From assembly GCA_026193355.1 (NCBI GenBank), contig JAPHTL010000018.1:1-7892 (forward strand): a DNA stretch of 7,892 nt, given 5' to 3'. Made by a program: the position numbers and the translations under genes. Below the pieces are notes generated by a model that was not told the DNA's origin, made no database searches, and was given only the letters and a program-made list of their open reading frames with translations. Below are positions 1-5,510 of the stretch, in pieces (position 1 is the stretch's first letter; the number at the start of each line of letters is the position of its first letter). The DNA comes from Rhodospirillales bacterium. Lineage in GTDB: Bacteria > Pseudomonadota > Alphaproteobacteria > Rhodospirillales > JAPHTL01.

Positions 1-518
1 CCGCCCGCAACCGCGATCACCGTAGCGCCCAGTTGCTTGCCGACTTCCACCGCTGTCAGGCCGACGCCGCCAGCCGCACCAGTGACCAGCAGCACATCCC
101 CCGGCCGAAGGGATGCCTTGTCTTTCAGACCAAAATGCGAGGTTCCATAGGCGACAACGAAGGAAGCCGCCGTTTCGAAATCCATCGAATCGGGGATCTT
201 GAATACGGTCATCGCCGGGGCAATGGCTTCCTCGGCGAACATGCCATGACCGCTAAGCGCAATGACACGGTCGCCGACCGCAAGCCCTTCAACGCCCGCG
301 CCCAGTTCGACCACCACGCCTGCGCCTTCAAGGCCGGGGCTGAACGGCAGGGGCGGCATCGCCTGGTACTGTCCGACGGTCATCAGCGTATCGGCAAAAT
401 TCAATCCTGCGGCCTTGACCGCGATGCGCACCTGTCCGGGGCCGGGGGTTGGCGAGGGAACATCATCGACAACCAGCGATTTGTGACCATCAAACGAACG
501 GCAGAGAACGGCGCGCAT
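1..518 (-). CDS. NAD(P)H:quinone oxidoreductase-like MDR protein (partial, C-terminus off window)
   Basis: Reading leftward from ATG at 518, 172 residues are visible before the window ends. The protein belongs to the medium-chain dehydrogenase/reductase superfamily. It opens with MRAVLCRSFDG and has a GroES-like N-terminal domain with AAGLNFADTL (about residues 36-45), PGLEGAGVV (61-69) and GDRV (82-85). A Rossmann domain follows with the dinucleotide-binding motif VTGAAGGVGLTA near 145-156. The Cys/His ligands of zinc alcohol dehydrogenases are not seen in this half, which fits the zinc-free quinone-oxidoreductase (QOR) branch. Such enzymes reduce quinones or enone-type substrates with NADPH; the substrate here cannot be told. 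The start is supported by AGGGAG six bases upstream of the ATG. The gene diverges from the IalB-family gene. Confidence 0.88.
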   Translation of the reverse strand, partial: MRAVLCRSFDGHKSLVVDDVPSPTPGPGQVRIAVKAAGLNFADTLMTVGQYQAMPPLPFSPGLEGAGVVVELGAGVEGLAVGDRVIALSGHGMFAEEAIAPAMTVFKIPDSMDFETAASFVVAYGTSHFGLKDKASLRPGDVLLVTGAAGGVGLTAVEVGKQLGATVIAVAG

Positions 519-601
519 TAAAAACTCCCTATCAACGAAACGGGTCTGGCCCAGAAGCTTTAGCCCGGAACGGGTGGACGGGACAAGCAAAGCCGCTTCG
601 T

Positions 602-630
602 ATTATACTGCGTCTGCCCATTGGCGGTGC
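602..630 (-). promoter_or_regulatory. Putative promoter of the quinone oxidoreductase gene
   Basis: On the minus strand a perfect TATAAT lies at 607-602. No good -35 sits 16-18 bases upstream; the best-placed hexamer, GCACCG at 630-625, is poor. A start near 595 would give a leader of roughly 76 bases. This leader holds a small inverted repeat, TCTGG-C-CCAGA (545-555), which could be an operator. The element overlaps the opposing ialB promoter, so the two genes may compete for polymerase. Confidence 0.4.
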
Positions 631-649
631 GGTCGCGAAACGCTATATC
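621..649 (+). promoter_or_regulatory. Putative promoter of ialB-like gene, implying a leaderless mRNA
   Basis: TTGGCG (621-626), a 17-base spacer and TATATC (644-649) form a reasonable sigma-70-type promoter. A start 6-8 bases downstream falls at 655-657, on or next to the ATG at 657. There is no Shine-Dalgarno before that ATG, which agrees with a leaderless transcript. Confidence 0.5.
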
Positions 650-656
650 TATCGCC

Positions 657-1169
657 ATGAAAATCTTTATCGCTTTTTTTACCGCCCTGATCTTTTTCCC
701 CACCGCCGCCATGGCGGGCGAAATCCGTTTCCTTGAAACCCACGGGGACTGGAGCGTCTTCGCCGACGCCGAAAAGAACGCAGACTATTGCTACATTGGC
801 AGCCAGCCCAAGACCCACGAGGAAGGCGGCCGTCAGCGCGGCGACATCTATCTGATCGTCAGCCACCAACCGAAGGACAAGGCGCTCAACGTCGTCAGGG
901 TCGTTGTCGGCTATACCCTCAAGGAAGGAAGCGACGTCACCGTCACCATCGGCGATCAGACCTTCAGCCTTTTTTCCGACGGCGAGAACGCCTGGGCCCG
1001 CGACGCCGCGACCGATGTCGCCCTGGTCCGCGCCATGCGCGCCGGATCGAAAATGGTGATCAAGGGAACGTCCGCACGCGGTACCGCAACAGTGGACGCC
1101 TATTCACTGTCCGGCTTCACCGCCGCGCATGAATCCATAAACGCGGCCTGCGGAGTAAAAGGACCGTGA
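657..1169 (+). CDS. Exported IalB-family (invasion-associated locus B) protein
   Basis: This is a 170-residue protein with a clear Sec signal peptide: MKIF, a hydrophobic stretch, then AMA before GE, with predicted cleavage after residue 20. The mature part has the IalB-like opening with an aromatic GDWSVF (30-35) and about 140 residues of probable beta structure. There are two cysteines, C45 (DYCYIG) and C165 (AACGVK), plausibly one disulfide in the periplasm. IalB was named in Bartonella, where it affects erythrocyte invasion; free-living alphaproteobacteria carry homologues of unknown role, so no virulence function is implied. ATG 657 is chosen over TTG 621 because it places the signal peptide at the N-terminus. 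The stop overlaps the rlmN start by four bases, indicating co-transcription and coupled translation. Confidence 0.8.
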   Translation: MKIFIAFFTALIFFPTAAMAGEIRFLETHGDWSVFADAEKNADYCYIGSQPKTHEEGGRQRGDIYLIVSHQPKDKALNVVRVVVGYTLKEGSDVTVTIGDQTFSLFSDGENAWARDAATDVALVRAMRAGSKMVIKGTSARGTATVDAYSLSGFTAAHESINAACGVKGP

Positions 1170-2272
1170 GCAACGGACGCAGGGATCTTGTCGGCCTGAG
1201 CCGTGCGGAAATGACCGCCGTGATGGCGGAGATCGGTGAGAAACCATTCCGCGTCAAACAGTTATGGCACTGGATCTATCACCGTGGCTCGACGGACTTT
1301 GCCGAAATGACGAGCCTGTCAAAGGGATTGCAACAAACCCTTTCCGAGCTCTTCGTCATCGGACGCCCCGAGGTAACGCAGGAGCAGAAGTCAATCGACG
1401 GAACCCGGAAATGGCTTTTGCGCCTTGAGGACGGCAACGAGGTTGAATCCGTTTTCATTCCCGAGGAGGACCGTGGCGCGGTCTGCCTGTCCACCCAGGT
1501 CGGGTGCACCCTCAGTTGCCGATTCTGCCACACGGGCACCCAGCAGCTTGTCCGCAACCTGACGGCCGGGGAAATCATCGGACAGTTCATGATCGCCCGC
1601 GACGCCTGTGGCGAGTGGCCAACGCCGCGGGACGGAACGCGGCAGCTATCCAACATCGTGGTCATGGGCATGGGGGAGCCCTTCTACAATTACGAGGAAA
1701 CGGCCAAGGCGATGACCATCGCCATGGACGCCGAGGGCATCGCGATCAGTCGACGGCGCATCACCATGTCGACATCGGGTGTCGTGCCTTTCATGGAGCG
1801 TTGCGGTCGGGAACTGGGCGTCAATCTGGCGGTCAGCCTGCATGCCGCAACGGACGAGGTCCGCGACGCGATCATGCCTATCAACAGGAAATGGCCGCTG
1901 GCCGAAGTGATCCGCGCCTGCCGCGCCTACCCCGGCGCGCACAACGCACGGCGCATCACCTTTGAATATGCGATGCTGAAGGGAATCAACGACAGCCCAG
2001 CCGACGCACATGCGCTGGCCCGGTTGGTCAAGGGCCTGCCGTGCAAGTTCAACCTGATCCCGTTCAACGCCTGGCCGGGCGCGCCGTATGAATGTTCTTC
2101 CATGGCGACCATGAAGAAGTTTGCCGAGATCCTCAACGACAGCGGCTTTTCCGCGCCCATCCGCGTATCGAGGGGGCGTGACATTTCGGCCGCCTGCGGC
2201 CAGTTGAAATCGGAAAGCGTCCGGTCACGAAAAAACCGGGACGAAGAATCGGAAGCTGCGGCCGCCGTCTGA
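1166..2272 (+). CDS. rlmN: Dual-specificity RNA methyltransferase RlmN (23S rRNA A2503 / tRNA A37)
   Basis: The product is a 368-residue radical-SAM enzyme that makes 2-methyladenosine at A2503 of 23S rRNA and, in E. coli, at A37 of some tRNAs. The radical-SAM cluster motif C114-TLS-C118-RF-C121 is intact. The GMGEP motif (168-172) binds SAM, and SAAC-GQL supplies C344, corresponding to the C-terminal cysteine that carries the methyl intermediate. The N-terminal accessory domain includes GEKPFRVKQLWHWIY (24-38). Length is typical for the family; the last 20 residues are a charged, alanine-rich tail. The start is GTG at 1166 inside the GTGA overlap with the preceding stop. GGAG lies at 1152-1155 and a closer AGGA at 1160-1163. 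Assignment is secure over the paralogue Cfr because of context and the housekeeping-type sequence, though motifs alone do not fully exclude related enzymes. Confidence 0.95.
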   Translation: MSNGRRDLVGLSRAEMTAVMAEIGEKPFRVKQLWHWIYHRGSTDFAEMTSLSKGLQQTLSELFVIGRPEVTQEQKSIDGTRKWLLRLEDGNEVESVFIPEEDRGAVCLSTQVGCTLSCRFCHTGTQQLVRNLTAGEIIGQFMIARDACGEWPTPRDGTRQLSNIVVMGMGEPFYNYEETAKAMTIAMDAEGIAISRRRITMSTSGVVPFMERCGRELGVNLAVSLHAATDEVRDAIMPINRKWPLAEVIRACRAYPGAHNARRITFEYAMLKGINDSPADAHALARLVKGLPCKFNLIPFNAWPGAPYECSSMATMKKFAEILNDSGFSAPIRVSRGRDISAACGQLKSESVRSRKNRDEESEAAAAV

Positions 2273-2286
2273 CGACGACGGCCCGC
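2258..2286. terminator. Hairpin between convergent rlmN and csp gene 1
   Basis: GCCGTC (2264-2269) pairs with GACGGC (2277-2282) around a 7-base loop that contains the rlmN stop codon. Past a 2-base bulge, GCGG (2258-2261) pairs with CCGC (2283-2286). Neither strand shows a proper T-tract, so this may be only a weak bidirectional terminator or RNA 3'-end stabiliser. Confidence 0.3.
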
Positions 2287-2296
2287 CCTTCGATGA

Positions 2297-2506
2297 TTAT
2301 CCAGCCACCTTCAGATTGGTGGCGGACTTGCGGCCATCACGGCCTTCACCCAGTTCGAACTGAACCTTCTGACCTTCATCCAGACCGGCGAGGCCGGAAT
2401 CCTGAACGGCGGTCACATGAACGAAAATGTCACTTCCCCCATCTTCGGGGCTGATGAACCCGTACCCCTTGGTCGGGTTGAACCATTTGACGGTTCCGGT
2501 CGGCAT
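2297..2506 (-). CDS. CspA-family cold-shock protein (copy 1)
   Basis: This 69-residue protein is a single cold-shock domain, a five-strand OB fold that binds single-stranded RNA and DNA. RNP1 (KGYGFI, residues 13-18) and RNP2 (DIFVHV, 26-31) are intact, as are W8 and F9 of the opening KWFNP. Such proteins melt RNA secondary structure and keep mRNAs translatable, in the cold or as general RNA chaperones. Translation starts at ATG 2506 with a strong AGGAGGA upstream. By eye about 49 of 69 positions match the second copy at 3222-3434, so the two are paralogues. It lies downstream of infA on the same strand, separated by about 208 bases that hold a terminator-like hairpin and a possible promoter of its own. 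Whether it is cold-induced cannot be read from sequence. Confidence 0.93.
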   Translation of the reverse strand: MPTGTVKWFNPTKGYGFISPEDGGSDIFVHVTAVQDSGLAGLDEGQKVQFELGEGRDGRKSATNLKVAG

Positions 2507-2563
2507 GACTTCCTCCTGGCTACGACGTCGCGGGCGCCGCTTGTCTATCGATTTACATGCACC

Positions 2564-2581
2564 GCGGGTATTTCGATTGCC
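2564..2581 (-). promoter_or_regulatory. Leader motif GGCAnnCGAAATACCCGC, csp copy 1
   Basis: On the minus strand GGCA-AT-CGAAATACCCGC ends 58 bases before the csp gene 1 start codon. The same motif with a CC core spacer occurs 56 bases before csp gene 2. The function is unknown; it could be a promoter element, an RNA structure or a protein-binding site. Confidence 0.5.
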
Positions 2582-2640
2582 AGAAAGACTGGTAACGAAA
2601 TGAGGGGGCTCCGCGCCGCCACACCGCTTACTCAGCCAAA

Positions 2641-2669
2641 AGCCTACGATGTCGCACCGATGGACTCAA
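2641..2669 (-). promoter_or_regulatory. Possible promoter of csp gene 1
   Basis: On the minus strand TTGAGT (2669-2664), a 17-base spacer and TAGGCT (2646-2641) make a moderate sigma-70-type promoter. It would start transcription near 2634 and give a leader of about 128 bases. Long leaders are usual for cspA-type genes. The match is only fair, so the true start may lie closer to the gene. Confidence 0.33.
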
Positions 2670-2692
2670 GTTTCTTGTAAGGGGGGGGAAAG

Positions 2693-2713
2693 CGGGCGGA
2701 TTTACGCCGCCCG
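2693..2713 (-). terminator. Hairpin after infA
   Basis: Read on the minus strand, CGGGCGG, a 7-base loop and CCGCCCG form a 7-bp stem directly after the infA TAG stop. The tail is CTTT followed by eight Cs, not a T-run, so it is an imperfect intrinsic terminator. It would separate infA from csp gene 1. Confidence 0.5.
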
Positions 2714-2714
2714 T

Positions 2715-2933
2715 CTATTTGTAGCGGAAAATAATGCGTCCCCGGGTAAGATCGTAAGGCGTCATCTCGACGTCGACCTTGTCACCAACCATGATCCGGA
2801 TGCGATGCTTGCGCATCTTGCCACCGGTATGGGCGATGATCTCGTGATCATTTTCCAAGGTCACGCGAAACATGGCGTTGGGGAGCTTTTCGGTCACAAC
2901 GCCGCCGAAATTCAGCACTTCTTCCTTGGCCAT
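2715..2933 (-). CDS. infA: Translation initiation factor IF-1
   Basis: This 72-residue protein has the exact usual length of bacterial IF-1. It is a single S1-type OB fold that binds the ribosomal A site on the 30S subunit and works with IF-2 and IF-3. Recognisable segments are MAKEEVLNFGG at the start, LPNAMFRVTLEN (17-28), AHTGGKMRKHRIRI (34-47), GDKVDVEMTPYDLTRGRI (50-67) and a basic RYK end. AAGGAA lies eight bases before the ATG. The 53-residue gene ends 42 bases upstream on the same strand with no obvious promoter between, so the two are probably co-transcribed, perhaps together with csp gene 2. IF-1 rises on cold shock in E. coli, which fits the csp neighbours. Confidence 0.97.
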   Translation of the reverse strand: MAKEEVLNFGGVVTEKLPNAMFRVTLENDHEIIAHTGGKMRKHRIRIMVGDKVDVEMTPYDLTRGRIIFRYK

Positions 2934-2975
2934 CTACGTTTCCTTACTTTTTCTGCCCTGTCATGGCAAATGCCC

Positions 2976-3137
2976 CTAACCAAGTATCGCGAGAACGATC
3001 TCGCGGGCCTCGGTTCGGGTAAGCCCCTTGGGCGTCACGACGGTTTCTTTCGAAATCGGCGCAACATGAACGGCCGCCGGCATGGCGGCCTGCCGGGGCA
3101 TCCGCCCCGGTAATTCGTATTTGCTGTGGTCGGTCAT
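2976..3137 (-). CDS. Uncharacterised 53-residue basic protein upstream of infA
   Basis: I do not recognise this gene. From ATG 3137 it encodes 53 residues beginning MTDHSKYELPGRMPRQ and ending LTRTEAREIVLAILG. The middle is rich in Pro, Ala and Val and probably unstructured. The last 15 residues could form one amphipathic helix. There is no signal peptide or membrane segment and there are no cysteines. An AAGGA lies seven bases before the ATG, and spacing to infA suggests one transcript. A longer form from TTG 3167 would add ten residues but lacks a good ribosome site. The reading frame, ribosome site and coding-like composition support a real gene. A role in translation or cold adaptation is only guilt by association. 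The end of the gene carries a 7-bp inverted repeat (2988-2994 with 2999-3005). Confidence 0.62.
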   Translation of the reverse strand: MTDHSKYELPGRMPRQAAMPAAVHVAPISKETVVTPKGLTRTEAREIVLAILG

Positions 3138-3175
3138 ATTCTTGTCCTTGTTGCCGACCACACCCAATCGGAGAT

Positions 3176-3224
3176 TGAGCGGGCGATGGGCGGCGGATGT
3201 TCCGCCGCCCCGCAGGCCCGCTCA
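3176..3224 (-). terminator. Long two-part hairpin at the csp gene 2 stop codon
   Basis: A 9-bp outer stem (3176-3184 with 3216-3224) encloses a perfect 10-bp inner stem, GGGCGGCGGA with TCCGCCGCCC (3188-3197 and 3201-3210), with a 3-base loop. The outer arm includes the csp gene 2 TGA. No T-tract follows on the minus strand. It may be a Rho-independent-like attenuator, an RNase processing site or a 3'-end protector allowing some read-through to the 53-residue gene and infA. Confidence 0.5.
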
Positions 3225-3434
3225 GTCTGCCTGAATGCTCAGGTTTTCCGCGGCGGAACGTCCGTCACGACCCTGGCCGAGGTCGAAGGAAACCTTCTGA
3301 CCCTCGTTAAGCCCGGCAAGACCGGAACGCTCGACAGCCGTGATGTGAACGAACACATCGTTGCCGCCGTCATCCGGCTGAATGAAACCGAAACCCTTTG
3401 TCGGGTTGAACCACTTCACAGTTCCGATAGGCAT
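3222..3434 (-). CDS. CspA-family cold-shock protein (copy 2)
   Basis: The product is 70 residues, again a lone cold-shock domain, with RNP1 KGFGFI (13-18), RNP2 DVFVHI (26-31) and the KWFNP opening. It is an RNA chaperone by family. It differs from copy 1 mainly in the last third, including the C-terminal end (SIQAD against KVAG). Translation starts at ATG 3434, served by AAGGAG nine bases upstream. It has a much longer upstream region than copy 1 (over 200 bases to the best promoter), a GC-rich hairpin just before the ribosome site (3448-3466), and a possible upstream ORF ending between that site and the ATG. These suggest post-transcriptional control, as known for E. coli cspA, but by a different sequence: no E. 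coli-type cold box is seen. Confidence 0.93.
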   Translation of the reverse strand: MPIGTVKWFNPTKGFGFIQPDDGGNDVFVHITAVERSGLAGLNEGQKVSFDLGQGRDGRSAAENLSIQAD

Positions 3435-3437
3435 GGT

Positions 3438-3533
3438 CTACTCCTTCACGGCGGCGCGACCGCCGTCGTTTTCATGATACAAACAGTTTGCGGGTATTTC
3501 GGGTGCCTGGACGGCCTTGGTCAGATACTTCAT
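3438..3533 (-). CDS. Possible 31-residue upstream ORF in the csp gene 2 leader
   Basis: An ATG at 3533 opens a 31-codon frame beginning MKYLTKAVQAPEIPA. Its last sense codons, AAG GAG, are the Shine-Dalgarno of csp gene 2; the TAG stop (3440-3438) is followed by ACC and then the csp ATG. Translation of this frame would run a ribosome through the GC-rich hairpin at 3448-3466 and could open the csp start. There is no strong ribosome site before ATG 3533, and chance cannot be excluded for so short a frame. Confidence 0.3.
   Translation of the reverse strand: MKYLTKAVQAPEIPANCLYHENDGGRAAVKE
3448..3466 (-). promoter_or_regulatory. Leader hairpin just upstream of csp gene 2 ribosome site
   Basis: ACGGCGG and CCGCCGT form a perfect 7-bp stem with a 5-base loop, ending a couple of bases before the AAGGAG. 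It lacks a T-tract and is thus more likely a translation- or stability-affecting structure than a terminator. Confidence 0.42.
3484..3501 (-). promoter_or_regulatory. Leader motif GGCAnnCGAAATACCCGC, csp copy 2
   Basis: GGCA-CC-CGAAATACCCGC on the minus strand ends at 3490, 56 bases before the start codon; its last 12 bases are identical to the motif before copy 1. The left arm GGCA occupies the top coordinates of this site. In the possible upstream ORF it would encode APEIPA. Confidence 0.5.
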
Positions 3534-3668
3534 GCCTGCGGCTTTGCCTGCGGTGATCCTGCTAACGACTTATCGTAACTTTTCACCGATTTCCGAATAT
3601 TAACGGAATTCAGGTGTCTGCAAACGAAACGTGCGGCACCCGTCGGCGCCGCACCGCGAACTGATGCA

Positions 3669-3697
3669 AATATAGGCACGACACCTTCAGCAAACAA
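3669..3697 (-). promoter_or_regulatory. Promoter candidate for csp gene 2 (long leader)
   Basis: On the minus strand TTGTTT (3697-3692), a 17-base spacer and TATATT (3674-3669) form a good sigma-70-type promoter in A+T-rich DNA. Initiation near 3662 gives a leader of about 228 bases. Within its first 35 bases is a 10-bp stem, GTGCGGCGCC with GGTGCCGCAC (one G-U pair; 3631-3654), followed by GTTTCGTTT. That stem could protect the 5' end or act as an early terminator. Secondary -10-like sequences lie further down. Confidence 0.45.
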
Positions 3698-3820
3698 GAA
3701 AATTCGCGTATTCTCCTTTTCGGGCATTTTCCACACCCTATGGACGTGTTTCGCGCACAGGGCCTTCACGATCCGCCGTCATGGGTCGTTCGCCCATCTT
3801 CCGGCCAATCAACGGTGCGC

Positions 3821-3848
3821 TTGCCCATAGCGGCGATTTCCCTATACT
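3821..3848 (+). promoter_or_regulatory. argG promoter
   Basis: TTGCCC (3821-3826), a 16-base spacer and TATACT (3843-3848) form a good sigma-70-type promoter. A start near 3855 leaves a short leader of about 33 bases. Upstream, ATGGG (3781-3785) and CCCAT (3793-3797) make a dyad that could bind a regulator; I cannot match it to a known ArgR box. Confidence 0.58.
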
Positions 3849-3887
3849 GCGCGCCCATTCATACCCCTTTGGACGGACGGGAAAATC

Positions 3888-5096
<1,209 letters not shown>

Positions 5097-5103
5097 GCGT
5101 CGA

Positions 5104-5127
5104 CGAGAGGACGATCAGTCCTCATCG
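5104..5127. terminator. Bidirectional hairpin between convergent argG and ectC
   Basis: GAGGAC (5107-5112) pairs with GTCCTC (5118-5123) around GATCA; CGA and TCG extend the stem past one bulged A. The ectC stop lies in the loop. On the minus strand a short T-run follows about 14 bases later; on the plus strand there is none. It is the only candidate shared terminator in the 18-base gap. Confidence 0.42.
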
Positions 5128-5510
5128 CTCAACGGATAGGCGCCCTCACGGTCGTGGACTTCGGACCCCGTCAGGGCGGGATTGAACACACAGATCAGCC
5201 GCATGTCCTTGCGGGCGCGAAGGTAATGGCGTTCGTGACCGTTCAGGGCATACATGGTGCCATCGCTGATCTGATGGGTTTTCCCGGTTTCAAGGTCCTC
5301 GATCTCGCCCTCGCCGCCGACGCAGTAAACCGCCTCAAGATGGTTCTTGTACCAGATGTAGGTTTCCGTCCCCGCGAAGATGGTGGTTTCGTGGAACGAA
5401 AACCCCATCCCGTCGCCGCGCAGCAAGAACCGTCGGCTGACCCAGTTGCCGTTTTCGGCCTTGATGTCGCGGTCCGTGCCAACAATGTCGTCAAGATGCC
5501 GAACGATCAT
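5115..5510 (-). CDS. ectC: L-ectoine synthase
   Basis: The protein has 131 residues and is a cupin-fold, metal-dependent enzyme that closes N-gamma-acetyl-L-2,4-diaminobutyrate to ectoine with loss of water, the last step of the pathway. The family hallmark run HLEAVYCVGGEGEIEDL (57-73) and GTMYALNGHERHYLRA (84-99) are present. Residues E59, Y87 and H95 line up, with a constant offset of two, with the iron ligands Glu57, Tyr85 and His93 reported for the Paenibacillus lautus enzyme. Length is typical. The ATG overlaps the ectB stop as ATGA (5507-5510), and GGGGAG sits six bases upstream, so translation is coupled to ectB. Confidence 0.97.
   Translation of the reverse strand: MIVRHLDDIVGTDRDIKAENGNWVSRRFLLRGDGMGFSFHETTIFAGTETYIWYKNHLEAVYCVGGEGEIEDLETGKTHQISDGTMYALNGHERHYLRARKDMRLICVFNPALTGSEVHDREGAYPLSDED

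Larger units (their letters stand above)
3435..3887. other. Divergent intergenic region between csp gene 2 and argG
   Basis: This 453-base stretch holds no convincing full-size gene. From right to left it contains the argG promoter, an A+T-richer segment (about 3555-3745), the best csp gene 2 promoter, a promoter-proximal GC stem, a direct repeat TGCCTGCGG (3533-3541 and 3545-3553), the shared csp leader motif, the possible 31-codon ORF, and a stem (3448-3466) before the csp ribosome site. A minus-strand 79-codon frame at 3530-3769 is dismissed as chance. Confidence 0.6.

Noticed and set aside
33..521. 162-codon plus-strand frame at the left edge
   Set aside because: It is antisense to the quinone-oxidoreductase gene, which has clear motifs in the opposite frame.
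621..656. Twelve-residue extension of the IalB-family protein from TTG 621
   Set aside because: It would bury the signal peptide and overlaps the likely promoter.
2221..2237. CCGGT...ACCGG hairpin near the rlmN end as a terminator
   Set aside because: It lies inside coding sequence with no T-run, and a better hairpin overlaps the stop codon.
2649..3113. 154-codon plus-strand frame across infA and the small gene
   Set aside because: It is antisense to infA, whose identity is certain.
3138..3167. Ten-residue N-terminal extension of the 53-residue protein from TTG 3167
   Set aside because: ATG 3137 has a clear AAGGA at proper spacing; the TTG has none.
3530..3769. 79-codon minus-strand frame in the argG-csp intergenic region
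   Set aside because: It overlaps the best csp promoter and leader stem, crosses A+T-rich DNA, and has no convincing ribosome site or motif.
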